Below are positions 12,503-22,739 of a DNA stretch of 64,000 bases, piece after piece. The notes beneath the pieces were generated by a model. It was not told the origin of the DNA. It saw only the letters and a list, made by a program, of their open reading frames with translations, and did not search any database. The DNA comes from Heterostelium album PN500 (taxonomy: Eukaryota > Evosea > Eumycetozoa > Acytosteliales > Acytosteliaceae). How positions within the stretch are numbered: position 1 is the first letter of the stretch; each line of letters opens with the position of its first letter. A program made the position numbers and the translations under genes. The stretch covers positions 558,001-622,000 of the forward strand of contig NW_008805086.1 of assembly GCF_000004825.1 (NCBI RefSeq), given 5' to 3'.

Positions 12503-12874
12503 TTAATGTGCAATACTACATTCTAAATCTTTCTTTAAAAAGTTATCGTAGAATTGAGGAGTTAGTTGGTTGTAGATACGATTGGTTTCGAAGAGGATGA
12601 GATGACCACAGTCAGAGAACCCGAATGTTAGGTTCCAATGAGTATCTATTCCATAGAAATCTTTTCCCGGTAATTGTACTTCTAGCATGTAAAGACTACA
12701 CTGTTCATCGGTATGTATTGTTTTTGGCTTGAGTGAATGTCGGTCCAACAATCTAAGAATGTCACGTCGTTCAATATCGAATTCCGAGTTCTTCTCACAC
12801 CAGTCCAATATAGTTTTTTTCAACTCCTTATCACTAGAGATTAACTCCCAATTGATTTTAATTACACGATCCAT
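12503..12874 (-). CDS. Hypothetical 123-aa protein
   Basis: Single-exon gene starting at ATG 12874, with mixed, gene-like codon use (GTC, AAC, TTC, GAC) against an A/T-only flank. The protein begins 'MDRVIKINWELISSDKEL', is soluble, with no signal peptide or membrane helix, and has a central stretch 'HWNLTFGFSDCGHLILFE' that could be beta strands. I recognise no family. It could be a dictyostelid-specific protein or a degenerate member of a small domain family (SMI1/KNR4-like folds have comparable 'G...G.L.LF' strands, but I cannot support that). Confidence 0.7.
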   Translation of the reverse strand: MDRVIKINWELISSDKELKKTILDWCEKNSEFDIERRDILRLLDRHSLKPKTIHTDEQCSLYMLEVQLPGKDFYGIDTHWNLTFGFSDCGHLILFETNRIYNQLTPQFYDNFLKKDLECSIAH

Positions 12875-13252
12875 CTTTTCTATCTACGAATAATAATATT
12901 GTTGTTAAGTTATTGTTTTAAAAAATTAAATTAAATTAATGGTTACTGAATCAATATTTTATAATAATTGGTGATAGCAATAGAAATAATTTATTTTAAT
13001 TTAATTAAATTTAATTTAAAGTGTGAACTATTAATTATTTGCAAAAAAAAAAACCAAGAAATTTCCTGTTTGGGAAGAGAACACGTTATAATTAATTATA
13101 CATAATATGTATGATAATTTTGATTAAATAAATAATCATTTACAATAAAGCATTGGAAACTATTGTAGTAAATATTATGTTTGTAATTTAAATTTTAAAA
13201 AAATAAGGTTAAATATCAAAAAGCTTTTTTCCATTTGATCAATATCAATATC
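12875..13252. other. Intergenic spacer upstream of tRNA-Asp
   Basis: A/T-rich with no coding frame. Just upstream of the tRNA no retroelement or target-site structure is visible. The short 'GGGAAGAGAACACG' patch near 13070 is the only G-rich spot. Confidence 0.55.
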
Positions 13253-13324
13253 TCCCCTTTGGTCTAGTGGTGAGGATTTTCGCCTGTCACGCGAAAGGCC
13301 CGGGTTCAATTCCCGGAAGGGGAG
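13253..13324 (+). tRNA. tRNA-Asp (anticodon GTC)
   Basis: A 72-nt cloverleaf can be drawn by eye. The acceptor stem TCCCCTT pairs with AAGGGGA plus discriminator G. The D-arm is in 'GGTCTAGTGGTGAGGATT' (A box). The anticodon arm is TTCGC-CTGTCAC-GCGAA with anticodon GTC, and the T-arm is 'CCCGGGTTCAATTCCCGG' (B box GGTTCAATTCC). No intron. It stands alone in a GC-poor spacer. Many dictyostelid tRNA genes are targets of tRNA-linked retroelements, but none is inserted within several hundred bases here. Confidence 0.97.
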
Positions 13325-13804
13325 TAAAATTTTATTGGAAACTGGGAGATTTCATTACCGCATGCGGTTAATTGAAAAAACAAAACCAAAAATTAGGGAA
13401 AGATAAATAAATAAAATGTAATTAAACAGATATTAAATATAGGTTAATATACCTGCAATTTGTTGATTGATCATTATTCAACAAATCTTTTTTTGAATAA
13501 AAAAATATTAAATATGTTTAATTTTTTTTGCAAATTTTTTCAAATTTCTCTGTAAAGTTGATTTACGTATTAAAAATAATTTTAAATTGTTTTTTTTTTT
13601 TTATTTTTGTGTGAAGTTGTCGATGAAAAAAATACCAAAAGAGGTAATAATGTGTGTTATTTTATGTATTTTATTTTATTTTATAATTAATTTATTTTCA
13701 TTTATTTACTTGAGAGTTTCATTTACTTAAATTTTATAGATAGAAAACAATAAATAAATAAATAAATAATAAATAATATAGAAAAATAGATATCAATATT
13801 AATA
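13325..13804. other. Intergenic spacer between tRNA and CBS gene
   Basis: T-rich just past the tRNA, as expected for Pol III termination further on (TTTT runs near 13330 and beyond). The rest is A/T-rich, with AAATAAATAAAT repeats just before the CBS-protein start. No coding frame. Confidence 0.55.
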
Positions 13805-14426
13805 ATGGCTAGTAGATTACCAAATGTAACCAATGTATTGGTAAAACATTTAATGACAAAGACAATTTATAGTGTTTCTATGGATTCTACTTTAGATATG
13901 GCATTGAAATGTTTGAATACTCATTCAATTCATAGAATTCCAGTTATTGATGATGATGGTAGGTATTATAGATATATATATATATTTAAAGTTAATATTA
14001 TTTTTTTAATATTTAATAATAATCTTAAATTTTTATACTATCTTAGGAAATCTTAAAGGAATTATTACAGATAGAGATTTAAGATTAGCATGCGATAGTC
14101 CTTTCCTACCAGAATCAAATGAAGAAAGAGTTATGAAACTATCTCAACATAAAGTAATTATATATTTATTTTTTTATTTAATTAATAATTTGAAACTAAT
14201 AGATATCTTATACAATCAAAAATAGGTTTCTCAAGTAATGAAAAACAATCCTTTGACAATTGAAGAGAATTCACCAGTTGTCGATGTTGCTAAATTGCTT
14301 CGTGTTTCTGATGTCGGTGGACTTCCTGTAGTAGATAACAATGGAAAGTTAGTAGGAATGTGCACTCGTTCTGATCTATTGGATCTATTAATTAGAATCT
14401 TAGAACCAGTTCCACCTGCACAATAA
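13805..14426 (+). CDS. Small two-CBS-domain protein
   Basis: 153-aa protein built from three exons: 13805-13958, 14047-14153 and 14226-14426. It is essentially a single Bateman module. CBS 1 reads 'LVKHLMTKTIYSVSMDSTL...HSIHRIPVIDDDG' and crosses the first intron into 'NLKGIITDRDLRLACDSP'. CBS 2 reads 'VSQVMKNNPLTIEENSPV...VGGLPVVDNNGKLVGMCTRSDLL'. Such stand-alone CBS pairs bind adenosine nucleotides (AMP, ATP, SAM) and often act as energy or redox sensors; the ligand here is unknown. There is no signal peptide or other domain, so it is likely cytosolic or organellar. The 'DRDL' and 'TRSDLL' motifs match the nucleotide-contacting S/T-x-x-D type. Confidence 0.9.
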
Positions 14427-14697
14427 AAAAAAATACTATCACCCCAATATTTTTTAAATTTTAATTGTTATTCTTTCATGATGGTCTTCAAACCTATTCT
14501 TATATAGTTTCTACTAAAATTAGATTAAATAATGATTTTAATGTGTAAAAATAGTGTTAATAGTAGTGGTATAACTTAAATTTAATAATTTAAAATTTTA
14601 ATTTTTTTATTATAATTTTTACATCTTTATTTTACTTTTATTACATATTAAATTGTATTGATTATATTATCATTTTTTTAATAGATATAAAATAACT

Positions 14698-14985
14698 ATG
14701 AAAATCTTTTTAACAATTATTTTACTCTTTTTGATATTCAATTTATCATTGACAGCCCAAGGCGAGTCTGCAATTGAATGTCCACAACTTCAAATGCCAG
14801 AGTGTAAAGGCGACCAGGAGTTGGTTTCTAAGAAAGGTGCCGATGGTTGTACCTACTCAGAGTGTGTGCCTTTGGTAAAGCATAGACCATGTCCGCAATA
14901 TAGAATTTCAAAGTGTCCAGAAGGACAAAGAGTACAAACAACTATGGATAGAGGATGTAGTATTGATAAGTGTGTAAAGATATAA
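14698..14985 (+). CDS. Small secreted cysteine-rich protein
   Basis: 95-aa protein with an N-terminal signal peptide ('MKIFLTIILLFLIFNLSLTA', cleavage near residue 20). The mature part has 8 Cys in two similar halves: 'CPQLQMPECKGDQELV...GCTYSECVPL' and 'CPQYRISKCPEGQRVQ...GCSIDKCVKI'. The internal repeat C-P-Q-x4-C-x-x-(D/G)-Q-x(8,9)-G-C-x3-x-C suggests a duplicated disulfide-bonded unit, reminiscent of short Cys-rich extracellular-matrix or Kazal-like units, but I cannot assign a family. Single exon; secreted to matrix or vesicle lumen. Confidence 0.8.
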   Translation: MKIFLTIILLFLIFNLSLTAQGESAIECPQLQMPECKGDQELVSKKGADGCTYSECVPLVKHRPCPQYRISKCPEGQRVQTTMDRGCSIDKCVKI

Positions 14986-15225
14986 ATACAAGTATAAATC
15001 ACCTGTCTTTTATTATCTCAAAACAAACAACAACATTTATTAAATAAAATCATCATTATTATTTTAATCATTCTGTAGATTATTATAATCATTTAAATAT
15101 AAAGATAATGTTTTTACATTTTGTTTTATAAAGGTTTTATGTTATTTTATTTATTCAATAAAGTTTTACAATTATGTAATCGACGTCGTTTGATGAGTGG
15201 ATGAATGATTGATTCGTTTGTTTGT

Positions 15226-16086
15226 TTAAAGATCTCTTTCAAAGTCATAATCTCTTGAGACATTGCAAAAACCTTGGTATCTCAAAGATACAACCAATCC
15301 ACCATTGACATACTCGTAAATACAATCACAGTTGGTTTGAGTGCTCTTCCAAACGAAAGTGAGTGTGGCATTTGGTACTTTCTCAGCGAATGCTTCTTTG
15401 ACCATTTCATCTTTGACACGATTGATGATATTGCCAGAGGTCTTCTCCAATGCATCTAAATACATTCCTGCGAATGATTTTTGGTGGTCTGCATTGAATG
15501 ATTGGAATAACTTCAATGCAACTGCTGGTTCCATCAATGACCATGTTTGTCCGGTTGCTTTTGAGAGGTTGGCCAGGTAAGTGTCGAATCTTGGTTGAAG
15601 TCTGGTCATTTCGAGTGCCACTTCGAATGGATATCCACCAGCACCTGGCAGTGATTCAATGATCTTGAAGTGGGAGGAATTTGGTGAGTTCACTGGACAT
15701 TTGAAGAGGATTGTCATGACTCCGCCATCGAATCTGAGACGATAGTATTCATATTTGTTGGTTTCATCAGTGTCGACTGTGATAATGACCTTCTTGGCAG
15801 AAACGGCATCCAAAAGTGCTTCTTTTCTAAAGGTTGGGTTCTCGCCATTCAAGAATTGTTTGAGAGCATCACGAAGTGCTTCCATCACTTGAGAGTATAA
15901 GAATGTTCCTGGTGCTTCTTTGGAGTAACATGAGAATGTCTTTCCTTCCAAATAGTTTGAGAAACCATCCAAATCGAATTGATATTCCCATTCTTGACCA
16001 ACCAGATCAGCAATTTCCTTTGAGTATTTGGCTAAAGCTGGTTCTTTCTCCTTCAAGTTCTTTCTTGCTACTAATGGGAATGGCAT
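15226..16086 (-). CDS. Unknown 286-aa protein, inverted-repeat copy 1
   Basis: Single-exon gene from ATG 16086 ('MPFPLVARKNLKEKEP'). The frame stays open upstream to 16191, but the upstream stretch is A/T-only and unlike coding sequence, so the inner ATG is preferred. Codons are rich in optimal TTC, AAG and ATC types, suggesting strong expression. The protein is soluble, with no signal peptide or TM and no motif I recognise. Features include 'DLVGQEWEYQFDLDGFSNYLEGK', a basic/acidic mixed middle and a Cys pair 'TNCDCIYEY'. The second copy at 25009-25869 is the same except three residues (Thr/Asn, Ala/Ser and Ala/Glu in the 'RFD.YL.NL' and 'MEP.VAL' stretches). It is paired in both arms with a CBM49 secreted protein. 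Confidence 0.85.
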   Translation of the reverse strand: MPFPLVARKNLKEKEPALAKYSKEIADLVGQEWEYQFDLDGFSNYLEGKTFSCYSKEAPGTFLYSQVMEALRDALKQFLNGENPTFRKEALLDAVSAKKVIITVDTDETNKYEYYRLRFDGGVMTILFKCPVNSPNSSHFKIIESLPGAGGYPFEVALEMTRLQPRFDTYLANLSKATGQTWSLMEPAVALKLFQSFNADHQKSFAGMYLDALEKTSGNIINRVKDEMVKEAFAEKVPNATLTFVWKSTQTNCDCIYEYVNGGLVVSLRYQGFCNVSRDYDFERDL

Positions 16087-16511
16087 TGTTGTTTTATTTG
16101 TTTGATAATAGTTGTTGATATTTAATAAATAATAGATATTATTTGATTTGATTTGTTGTTGTTTTTGAATGAAATAATGTTGATCAATCATTAACTATTT
16201 ATAGTTTATAGGTTTATGAGATATTTGAGCAATACAGTATTACATTCTTTAATCAAGGAATGATAAAAGAATAAAATAAAAATAGAGAATATTATTATTA
16301 CATTATTTCTATCTATTTCTCAGATCTTATAATAAAATAAAGGAATAATTAAATATTATATTTATGTAAAATGAATTGATCATCAAAAAAAAAAGAATTA
16401 TCTTCAAAGAAAAAAAAAAATTTGGTCTCATTTTTGGGTATTTATTTTATAAAAAATATTAGAAATTTAATTTAATTTATTTGAATATTAGAATTCTATT
16501 AACATATTTAT
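16087..16511. other. Spacer inside left inverted-repeat arm
   Basis: Non-coding A/T-rich spacer between the 286-aa gene and the CBM49 gene. It is copied nearly exactly (reverse complement) at 24584-25008, including the A/T homopolymers and the 'GGTCTCATTTTTGGG' block. It must contain the 286-aa gene promoter and the CBM49 3' UTR. Confidence 0.7.
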
Positions 16512-16976
16512 TTAATATTGGAGAGCACGGATGAAAAGATTTGGAGAACGCATTCCACGATCGATGTATCCAAAGACAAATTCTTTACCAGTGGCAATAC
16601 CTTGACCATAGGATGGAAGTGAGAAGAATCCATTGTGATATTCGATGTTCCAAACTGAACTTTGATCACGTGGATCCAAAGTGCAATCGGTTTGAATGGC
16701 GATGTTCTTCAATGTTCTTGGACCATAGTTGAAGACATGGACACGGTATAAAGTGAATGATTGACCATTCTCAACCCAACTACGTTCAATGGTTTGGACG
16801 ATTGCAACATCATGACATTGATCCAACAAAACACAGTGACTGACACCACCTTCACAGATACAAACTTGACCAGCACCACATTTGCTTGAATCACATGTTC
16901 CAACAATGAATGTTGAGTTTACTGCTGATAAACATGTCAAAGCGACAAATAACAATGAGAATAAAGCAATCTTCAT
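16512..16976 (-). CDS. Secreted CBM49 carbohydrate-binding protein, copy 1
   Basis: 154-aa protein: signal peptide 'MKIALFSLLFVALTCLSAVN', a short Cys-rich segment (about residues 27-55, 6 Cys: 'GTCDSSKCGAGQVCIC...CVLLDQC'), then a CBM49 domain. The fold's hallmarks are visible: aromatic 'RSW', 'YRVHVFNYGPRTLKNIAI', 'SSVWNIEY', 'FFSLPSYGQGIATGKEFVFGYI'. CBM49 binds cellulose, and in dictyostelids such proteins sit in the slime sheath, stalk or spore coat (family knowledge). The protein is identical to the copy at 21936-22400 and nearly identical to 24116-24583. The upstream 'TATAAATAGATAATATAAA' next to the start is shared by all copies and probably includes the TATA element. Confidence 0.93.
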   Translation of the reverse strand: MKIALFSLLFVALTCLSAVNSTFIVGTCDSSKCGAGQVCICEGGVSHCVLLDQCHDVAIVQTIERSWVENGQSFTLYRVHVFNYGPRTLKNIAIQTDCTLDPRDQSSVWNIEYHNGFFSLPSYGQGIATGKEFVFGYIDRGMRSPNLFIRALQY

Positions 16977-17530
16977 TTTATATTATCTATTTATAAAACT
17001 ATTTTTACTATAAATATATTATTTTGAATGATTTAAAAGTAATGAAAATCATTGTTTAAATAGATTCTTTAAATGCTTTGGTTCTTCATTACAAACGAAT
17101 ATAGTTTAACTAAATTGTAACCTGTTGATTTGTTTTAATATTAAAAAGATCATTGATATATAATAATGATAGATATTACATCATTTATAATCATATATTA
17201 CAACATTATATTTAATAAAATGATTAATATATCTTTTTTGTTTATATATATGAATAAATTTTGTTTTTTGTAAGCAATTTTAAAATGATTGGATACTGAT
17301 AAAATTTTATTATTTCTTTTTTAAAATGTGGTTGTTCTAAATTTTATTTACTCATATTTAAAACAATTTATTAGTTTACTTTGTCAAATATGTAATACAA
17401 ATTCAAACTTATTTGTAATAAACTTTAAAATATTACTAAAAAATATTATATAAAAAAAAAATGTGTTATAAGAATCCATTCTTTGGTTAAAATATCAGAA
17501 GTAGATTTGAATTTTAGAAAGAAAACAACA
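16977..17530. other. Upstream region of CBM49 copy 1 and inner edge of left repeat arm
   Basis: Non-coding. It repeats (inverted) the promoter region of the other CBM49 copies: 'AATGATTTTCATTAC', the 'ACCAAAGCATTTAAAGAATC' block and the 'CAGGTTACAATTTAGT' block. The repeat match ends near 17450 and the following bases are unique. Confidence 0.6.
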
Positions 17531-18190
17531 ATGCTATCCTTGATACTACCACTTATATCAATTACTACAATTTTAGTAAACAATTTATATCAATTGTACA
17601 CCACTGCAACAACAAGATATTATAAAAGTGCCACCACCAGACACTCACCCTTATATTCTACTTTACTCATTGTCTTACCAAAATTAAAAGTGACATAGAG
17701 AAGGATCATATTGGATGGGACTCTCACTTCAAGACCTGTAAACTTTGCCAACTTTCTGTCGCTCCAAATCCTATTTAGAACAGACTATGGCAGATTGAAC
17801 AAGACTCTTATAATGTTCTTATTGGAAGAGTAAGTTTTAAAAATTTCCAGTTTAATCAGTGCAAAATTTTCCTTTTTATTAATGATTATCTATCTTAACA
17901 GTTTAGAGAAATGTTAAATTTTAAATATAATTCTAATCTTCAAAATTGGAAAATTAAATAGTATTGAATTTGTCACTTTTACAAGAATATACTTCAACCA
18001 TTTTCAACTCATCAAACTACGACGGATCTCAGCTTTAAATTATTTAGCCCCAATTTTTATTATCCAAATCATAGGTATTGATAAAGAGGAATTGTTTCAA
18101 CTTTTATTAATCGTGAAACTTCATTCATTCTTAATGTTAATATCAAATACTAGAGACTTGAGTGCTCTGTCTATTTATAAAACTGTTTAA
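17531..18190 (+). CDS. Uncertain spliced gene or decaying gene
   Basis: A coding-like frame reads '...RRIILDGTLTSRPVNFANFL' up to a GTAAGT donor at 17830, and resumes after an AG at 17960-17961 in phase. It continues through '...IEFVTFTRIYFNHFQ' to '...LSALSIYKTV' and a stop at 18188-18190. Upstream, the same frame from ATG 17531 ('MLSLILPLISITTIL') is interrupted by TAG at 17696-17698. That TAG also ends in AG and fits as the acceptor of a phase-0 intron starting GTAAAC near 17577, so the gene may be intact with three exons or may be a pseudogene. I recognise no family. It begins just beyond the inner edge of the inverted-repeat arm, so its 5' end could have been cut by that rearrangement. 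Confidence 0.4.
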
Positions 18191-18612
18191 ATTATATAAT
18201 CTTAATAATCTTTATTCCAAAATTAATAACTTGTATTGCTCATTTAGTTAATAAAGGAAAGATTTTACAAAAAATAAATGCTTAATCAACATGTGACATC
18301 ATTCTTTAAAATTTATAATTTTAATAAAATTCTTTGATTTTGAAGAGATTTTATTACATTTTTTTTGTTTTTTGCAAAAACCAATAAGATATTATTATTT
18401 TTTATATCTTTTCTTTCACTTTATCAAAACAAGTCAAGAAATCAACTACCTAACCCAGGGAATTATGAACAAATCAAAGAAAAGATAGTGTTTTATATTT
18501 TATTTTTACAAAAAGCATTTACTTTTGTTTTTATTGTAGTTGTATTAATGTGTTGTATAAATATAAAAGAGATAATCAATTATCTTTAAATTAAATTTCA
18601 TCAGAGTAGAAC
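18191..18612. other. Intergenic spacer
   Basis: A/T-rich. An open frame at 18365-18589 starts with a non-ATG codon and consists of Phe/Ile/Leu/Lys-rich sequence expected from random A/T DNA, so I do not call a gene. It probably holds the promoter of the zinc-finger gene. Confidence 0.5.
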
Positions 18613-20102
18613 ATGTTCAGAGATAGATTTACATTGTTTCTAGAGTTGAGAGACAAGTCGAAGCTCGAGAAGAAAGAGAATGACAAACGCGAGTTCACTC
18701 AGTTCATGAGAGAACGTTCGTTCAAAGCCGCGCAAGTAGCTCCTCCTCCGACCGTAACACAATCGTCATTTCCAAACATCTTTTTCAATAAGAAGTCGGT
18801 GCAGCCGCCTGTAGCTAACAACCAGCAGCAGCAGCAACAGCAGCAGCAACAACGTGATAACCTGACAAATAAACCATACTGTTTTACATGTGGTAAAGAG
18901 TTTGGAATATTCACATCAAAGATTGCCTGTGATCTTTGTTTCATTAGTTTCTGCTTGCCGTGTATCACCAAGCTATCGAGTAAAGACATCACAGGTGTCT
19001 TGCGTGAAGGTCAAACCAAGAACTACTGCAGTGGCTGTGTATTCATTGTGAAGCGCGAAGAGAGCAGTCGTCGTCACGAAGCAATGTTACAACAGGCAAG
19101 AGACGATCCACTCTATCAAACCTATTGTGAGATTACACTCGTAAAGAAAGCAATTCATGCTGGAATGCCAAGGTAACAATTATTATTATCTTTTTCAAAG
19201 ATATTTATATAAATCATTTACTAATAATAATATCATTCCATTGCTTTGTTATTTGGTTATTTATGTTTAGTTTCGAATATTTAGCATCTTCAGTAACAGA
19301 TTTTACGAGAGCATCGTCAAAGAATAAGGAAACATTCATCATTGTATATAACGAGGTGTTGAGGAATCAGTCAGAGTTGTCTACGCTATTCAAAGAGTTT
19401 GATAAGTCGTTAAAGATGATCACCAGTATGAAACCTAGACATATGTTGGAAGACATCGTTAGAAACAACATGAAACATATATACGCATTATTTTTACAAC
19501 AGAATCTACCAAAGTTTAAAACAATTCAAAATGTAAATAGCTTATTAACTATATAATATTAAATGATAATTATTAACATTTCTCTTTATTATTATTGTTT
19601 TTATTAGCAAATTTTACATTTAGAAATGAATACAGCAACCAATATATATACAGTTTTATGTAGGAATGCAATAGATAATCAATTGAACAGAGAGTTCTGG
19701 GATAAATATCAAGTTCCATTCCAAAATGCAATTAGAATCTGTAGGAGTGATCTATTCAATGCTACCGTACGATGCGGTGAGGATTGGGAGAAACATAAGA
19801 ATTTAGTAGATAAATCTATTTGTCAAACCGATTCATCTTTTTTAGGTTTAGCTGTAAGTAAATCACTTCTTTTATTTTTATTTTTATAATTATATATATT
19901 AATTTTATTTATTTTATTATAGGATCATCCATCAAAAGAATTCGAAGCAACATTAATAAGAAAGAATGCAGAGCTCATCAAAAAGATGATGGAACAGATA
20001 ACAATGAGAGTGAAACCCGACGAACTAGTTCAATCGAAAGCTGTTCTAAACGAATTACATCAATTATTAACGAATGCCTATAATAAAGGTTTACAATTTT
20101 AA
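18613..20102 (+). CDS. FYVE/B-box-like zinc-finger protein with helical C-terminus
   Basis: 415-aa protein in four exons: 18613-19172, 19271-19532, 19608-19853 and 19923-20102, all in phase. The N-terminus is charged (Lys/Glu/Arg), followed by a poly-Gln run. It then has a Cys-rich domain: 'CFTCGKEFGIFTSKIACDLC', 'FCLPC' and later 'NYCSGC'. This C-x2-C...C-x2-C...C-x2-C...C-x2-C arrangement is FYVE- or related-RING-like; the FYVE basic R+HHC+ motif is not present, so lipid binding is doubtful. The last 230 residues are helical and charged, with no recognised domain. Possibly a trafficking or signalling adaptor (weak inference). It sits alone between repeats and has mixed GC-richer codons in exon 1. 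Confidence 0.8.
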
Positions 20103-21186
<1,084 letters not shown>

Positions 21187-21935
21187 TCACAGCCATCTAA
21201 ATCAATCAATTAATCAATCAAATCGCTTATTTATATAACATCAAAAAGACTATATTAAACAACATAGTTTTTTTTTTTAAACAATCCTCCTAAAGACAAT
21301 CAATCCCACTTCTTATTTTTAATTAATTTTGTAAAATACTTAATAAATGTATATTGCACTATACCTGCAAAGATTTTAAAAAATTCTTTTTATTTTATTT
21401 CGATATTCAGATGTAAAATGTTATCATTACTTGTTTCTCTGATATATCATCATCTATTCAAAGTAATTTATTCTATATATAGATAATTAAAGATTTACAC
21501 TTAATTATTACTAATATATATTTCTAAAATTTATTTCACTAATAAACTATTAAATTGTTTTAAATATGAGTAAATAAAATTTAGAACAACCACATTTTTA
21601 AAAAGAAATAAAAAAAAAATTTAATCTGTATCCAATCATTTTAAAATTGCTTTCAAAAATTGATTTTTTTTTAAAAAAAAAAAAGATATATATTAATCAT
21701 TTTATTAAATATAATGTTATAATATATGATTATAAATGATGTAATATCTAACATTATTATTATGGTCTTTTATTATTAGAAACAAATCAACAGGTTACAA
21801 TTTAGTAACACTATATTCGTTTAATGAAGAACCAAAGCATTTAAAGAATCTATTTAAACAATGATTTTCATTACTTTTAAATCATTCAAAATAATAAATT
21901 TATAGTAAAATAGTTTTATAAATAGATAATATAAA
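21187..21935. other. Intergenic spacer; includes start of third CBM49 repeat
   Basis: The first half is unique A/T-rich 3' flank of the Rac gene. From about 21541 ('AATAAACTATTAAATTGTTT') the sequence matches the spacer before CBM49 copy 3 (from 23723) and, inverted, the left arm. It includes the paired motif 'GTTACAATTTAGTAAC' at 21795-21810. Confidence 0.6.
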
Positions 21936-22403
21936 ATGAAGATTGCTTTATTCTCATTGCTATTTGTCGCTTTGACATGTTTATCAGCAGTAAACTCAAC
22001 ATTCATTGTTGGAACATGTGATTCAAGTAAATGTGGTGCTGGTCAAGTTTGTATCTGTGAAGGTGGTGTCAGTCATTGTGTCTTGTTGGATCAATGTCAT
22101 GATGTTGCAATCGTCCAGACCATTGAACGTAGTTGGGTTGAGAATGGTCAATCATTCACTTTGTACCGTGTCCACGTCTTCAACTATGGTCCAAGAACAT
22201 TGAAGAACATCGCCATTCAAACCGATTGCACTTTGGATCCACGTGATCAAAGTTCAGTCTGGAACATCGAATATCACAATGGATTCTTCTCACTTCCATC
22301 CTATGGTCAAGGTATTGCCACTGGTAAAGAATTTGTCTTTGGATACATCGATCGTGGAATGCGTTCTCCAAATCTCTTCATCCGTGCTCTCCAATATTAA
22401 ATA
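21541..22403. repeat. Third CBM49 duplication unit (direct repeat of ~23723-24586)
   Basis: A direct copy of the promoter plus coding sequence of CBM49 copy 3. Homology begins near 'AATAAACTATTAAATTGTTTTAAATATGAG' and stops right after the CBM49 stop codon. The downstream spacer and 286-aa gene found in the two inverted arms are absent here. Each of the two direct CBM49 copies is preceded by a Rac gene, so the whole Rac-CBM49 pair looks tandemly duplicated. Confidence 0.85.
21936..22400 (+). CDS. Secreted CBM49 carbohydrate-binding protein, copy 2
   Basis: 154-aa secreted protein with the same residues as the minus-strand copy at 16512-16976, differing only at synonymous positions (for example GTC/GTT and AGT/AGC choices). 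Layout: signal peptide of about 20 residues, Cys-rich linker ('CGAGQVCICEGGVSHC'), then the CBM49 fold ('YRVHVFNYGPRTLKNIAI', 'FFSLPSYGQG', 'EFVFGYI'). It lies 750 bp downstream of the canonical Rac gene on the same strand, but with its own TATA-like promoter. Expected role: cellulose binding in matrix, stalk or spore wall (family knowledge). Confidence 0.93.
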   Translation: MKIALFSLLFVALTCLSAVNSTFIVGTCDSSKCGAGQVCICEGGVSHCVLLDQCHDVAIVQTIERSWVENGQSFTLYRVHVFNYGPRTLKNIAIQTDCTLDPRDQSSVWNIEYHNGFFSLPSYGQGIATGKEFVFGYIDRGMRSPNLFIRALQY

Positions 22404-22739
22404 AATATAAATAAAATATTAATTGATTATTATTTTAATAATAGATAAAATATTTGTAAATTGTTTTTTTATTTTTATATATTTTGATCGATTTGTTATG
22501 ATAATTAATTGATTAACAATTAAAGTTAATTAATTACAACTTTAAATTAATTTTAAAAAAGATAAACTTGATAAATATAATTTAATTTGTTCATGATCAC
22601 CATTTTAATAAATCTGCAGCTTCCATGTTTTCAAATGAAATTTTAATTTTTTATTTTAATTTATTTTGTTTCCTAGGATTATAATTGGTTATCACGATCA
22701 TTTTTATTCGCTATATTATCAATAGAAAACGCTTAAACA
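22401..22739. other. Intergenic spacer
   Basis: Unique A/T-rich sequence between CBM49 copy 2 and the diverged Rac gene. Nothing recognisable beyond A/T tracts and TTAATTAATT repeats near 22500-22530. Confidence 0.5.

Larger units (their letters stand above)
15117..17450. repeat. Left arm of a ~2.3-kb inverted duplication
   Basis: Reading this arm as reverse complement reproduces 23652-25979 almost base for base, including coding and non-coding parts: a CBM49 gene, the 425-bp spacer and the unknown 286-aa gene, plus both flanks. The outer end is sharp at 'CATTTTGTTTTATAAAGG' (15117). The inner end fades around 17450, just past 'TAATAAACTTTAAAATATTAC'. Spacer identity remains high, so the duplication is recent or is kept alike by gene conversion. 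The central 6.2 kb between arms holds unrelated genes plus a third CBM49 copy. Confidence 0.9.

Noticed and set aside
13000-13500. Possible tRNA-targeting retroelement next to tRNA-Asp
   Set aside because: No reverse-transcriptase or other element-like frame and no repeat ends were seen on either side of the tRNA.
18365-18589. 74-codon frame upstream of the zinc-finger gene
   Set aside because: Non-ATG start and composition expected from random A/T-rich DNA.
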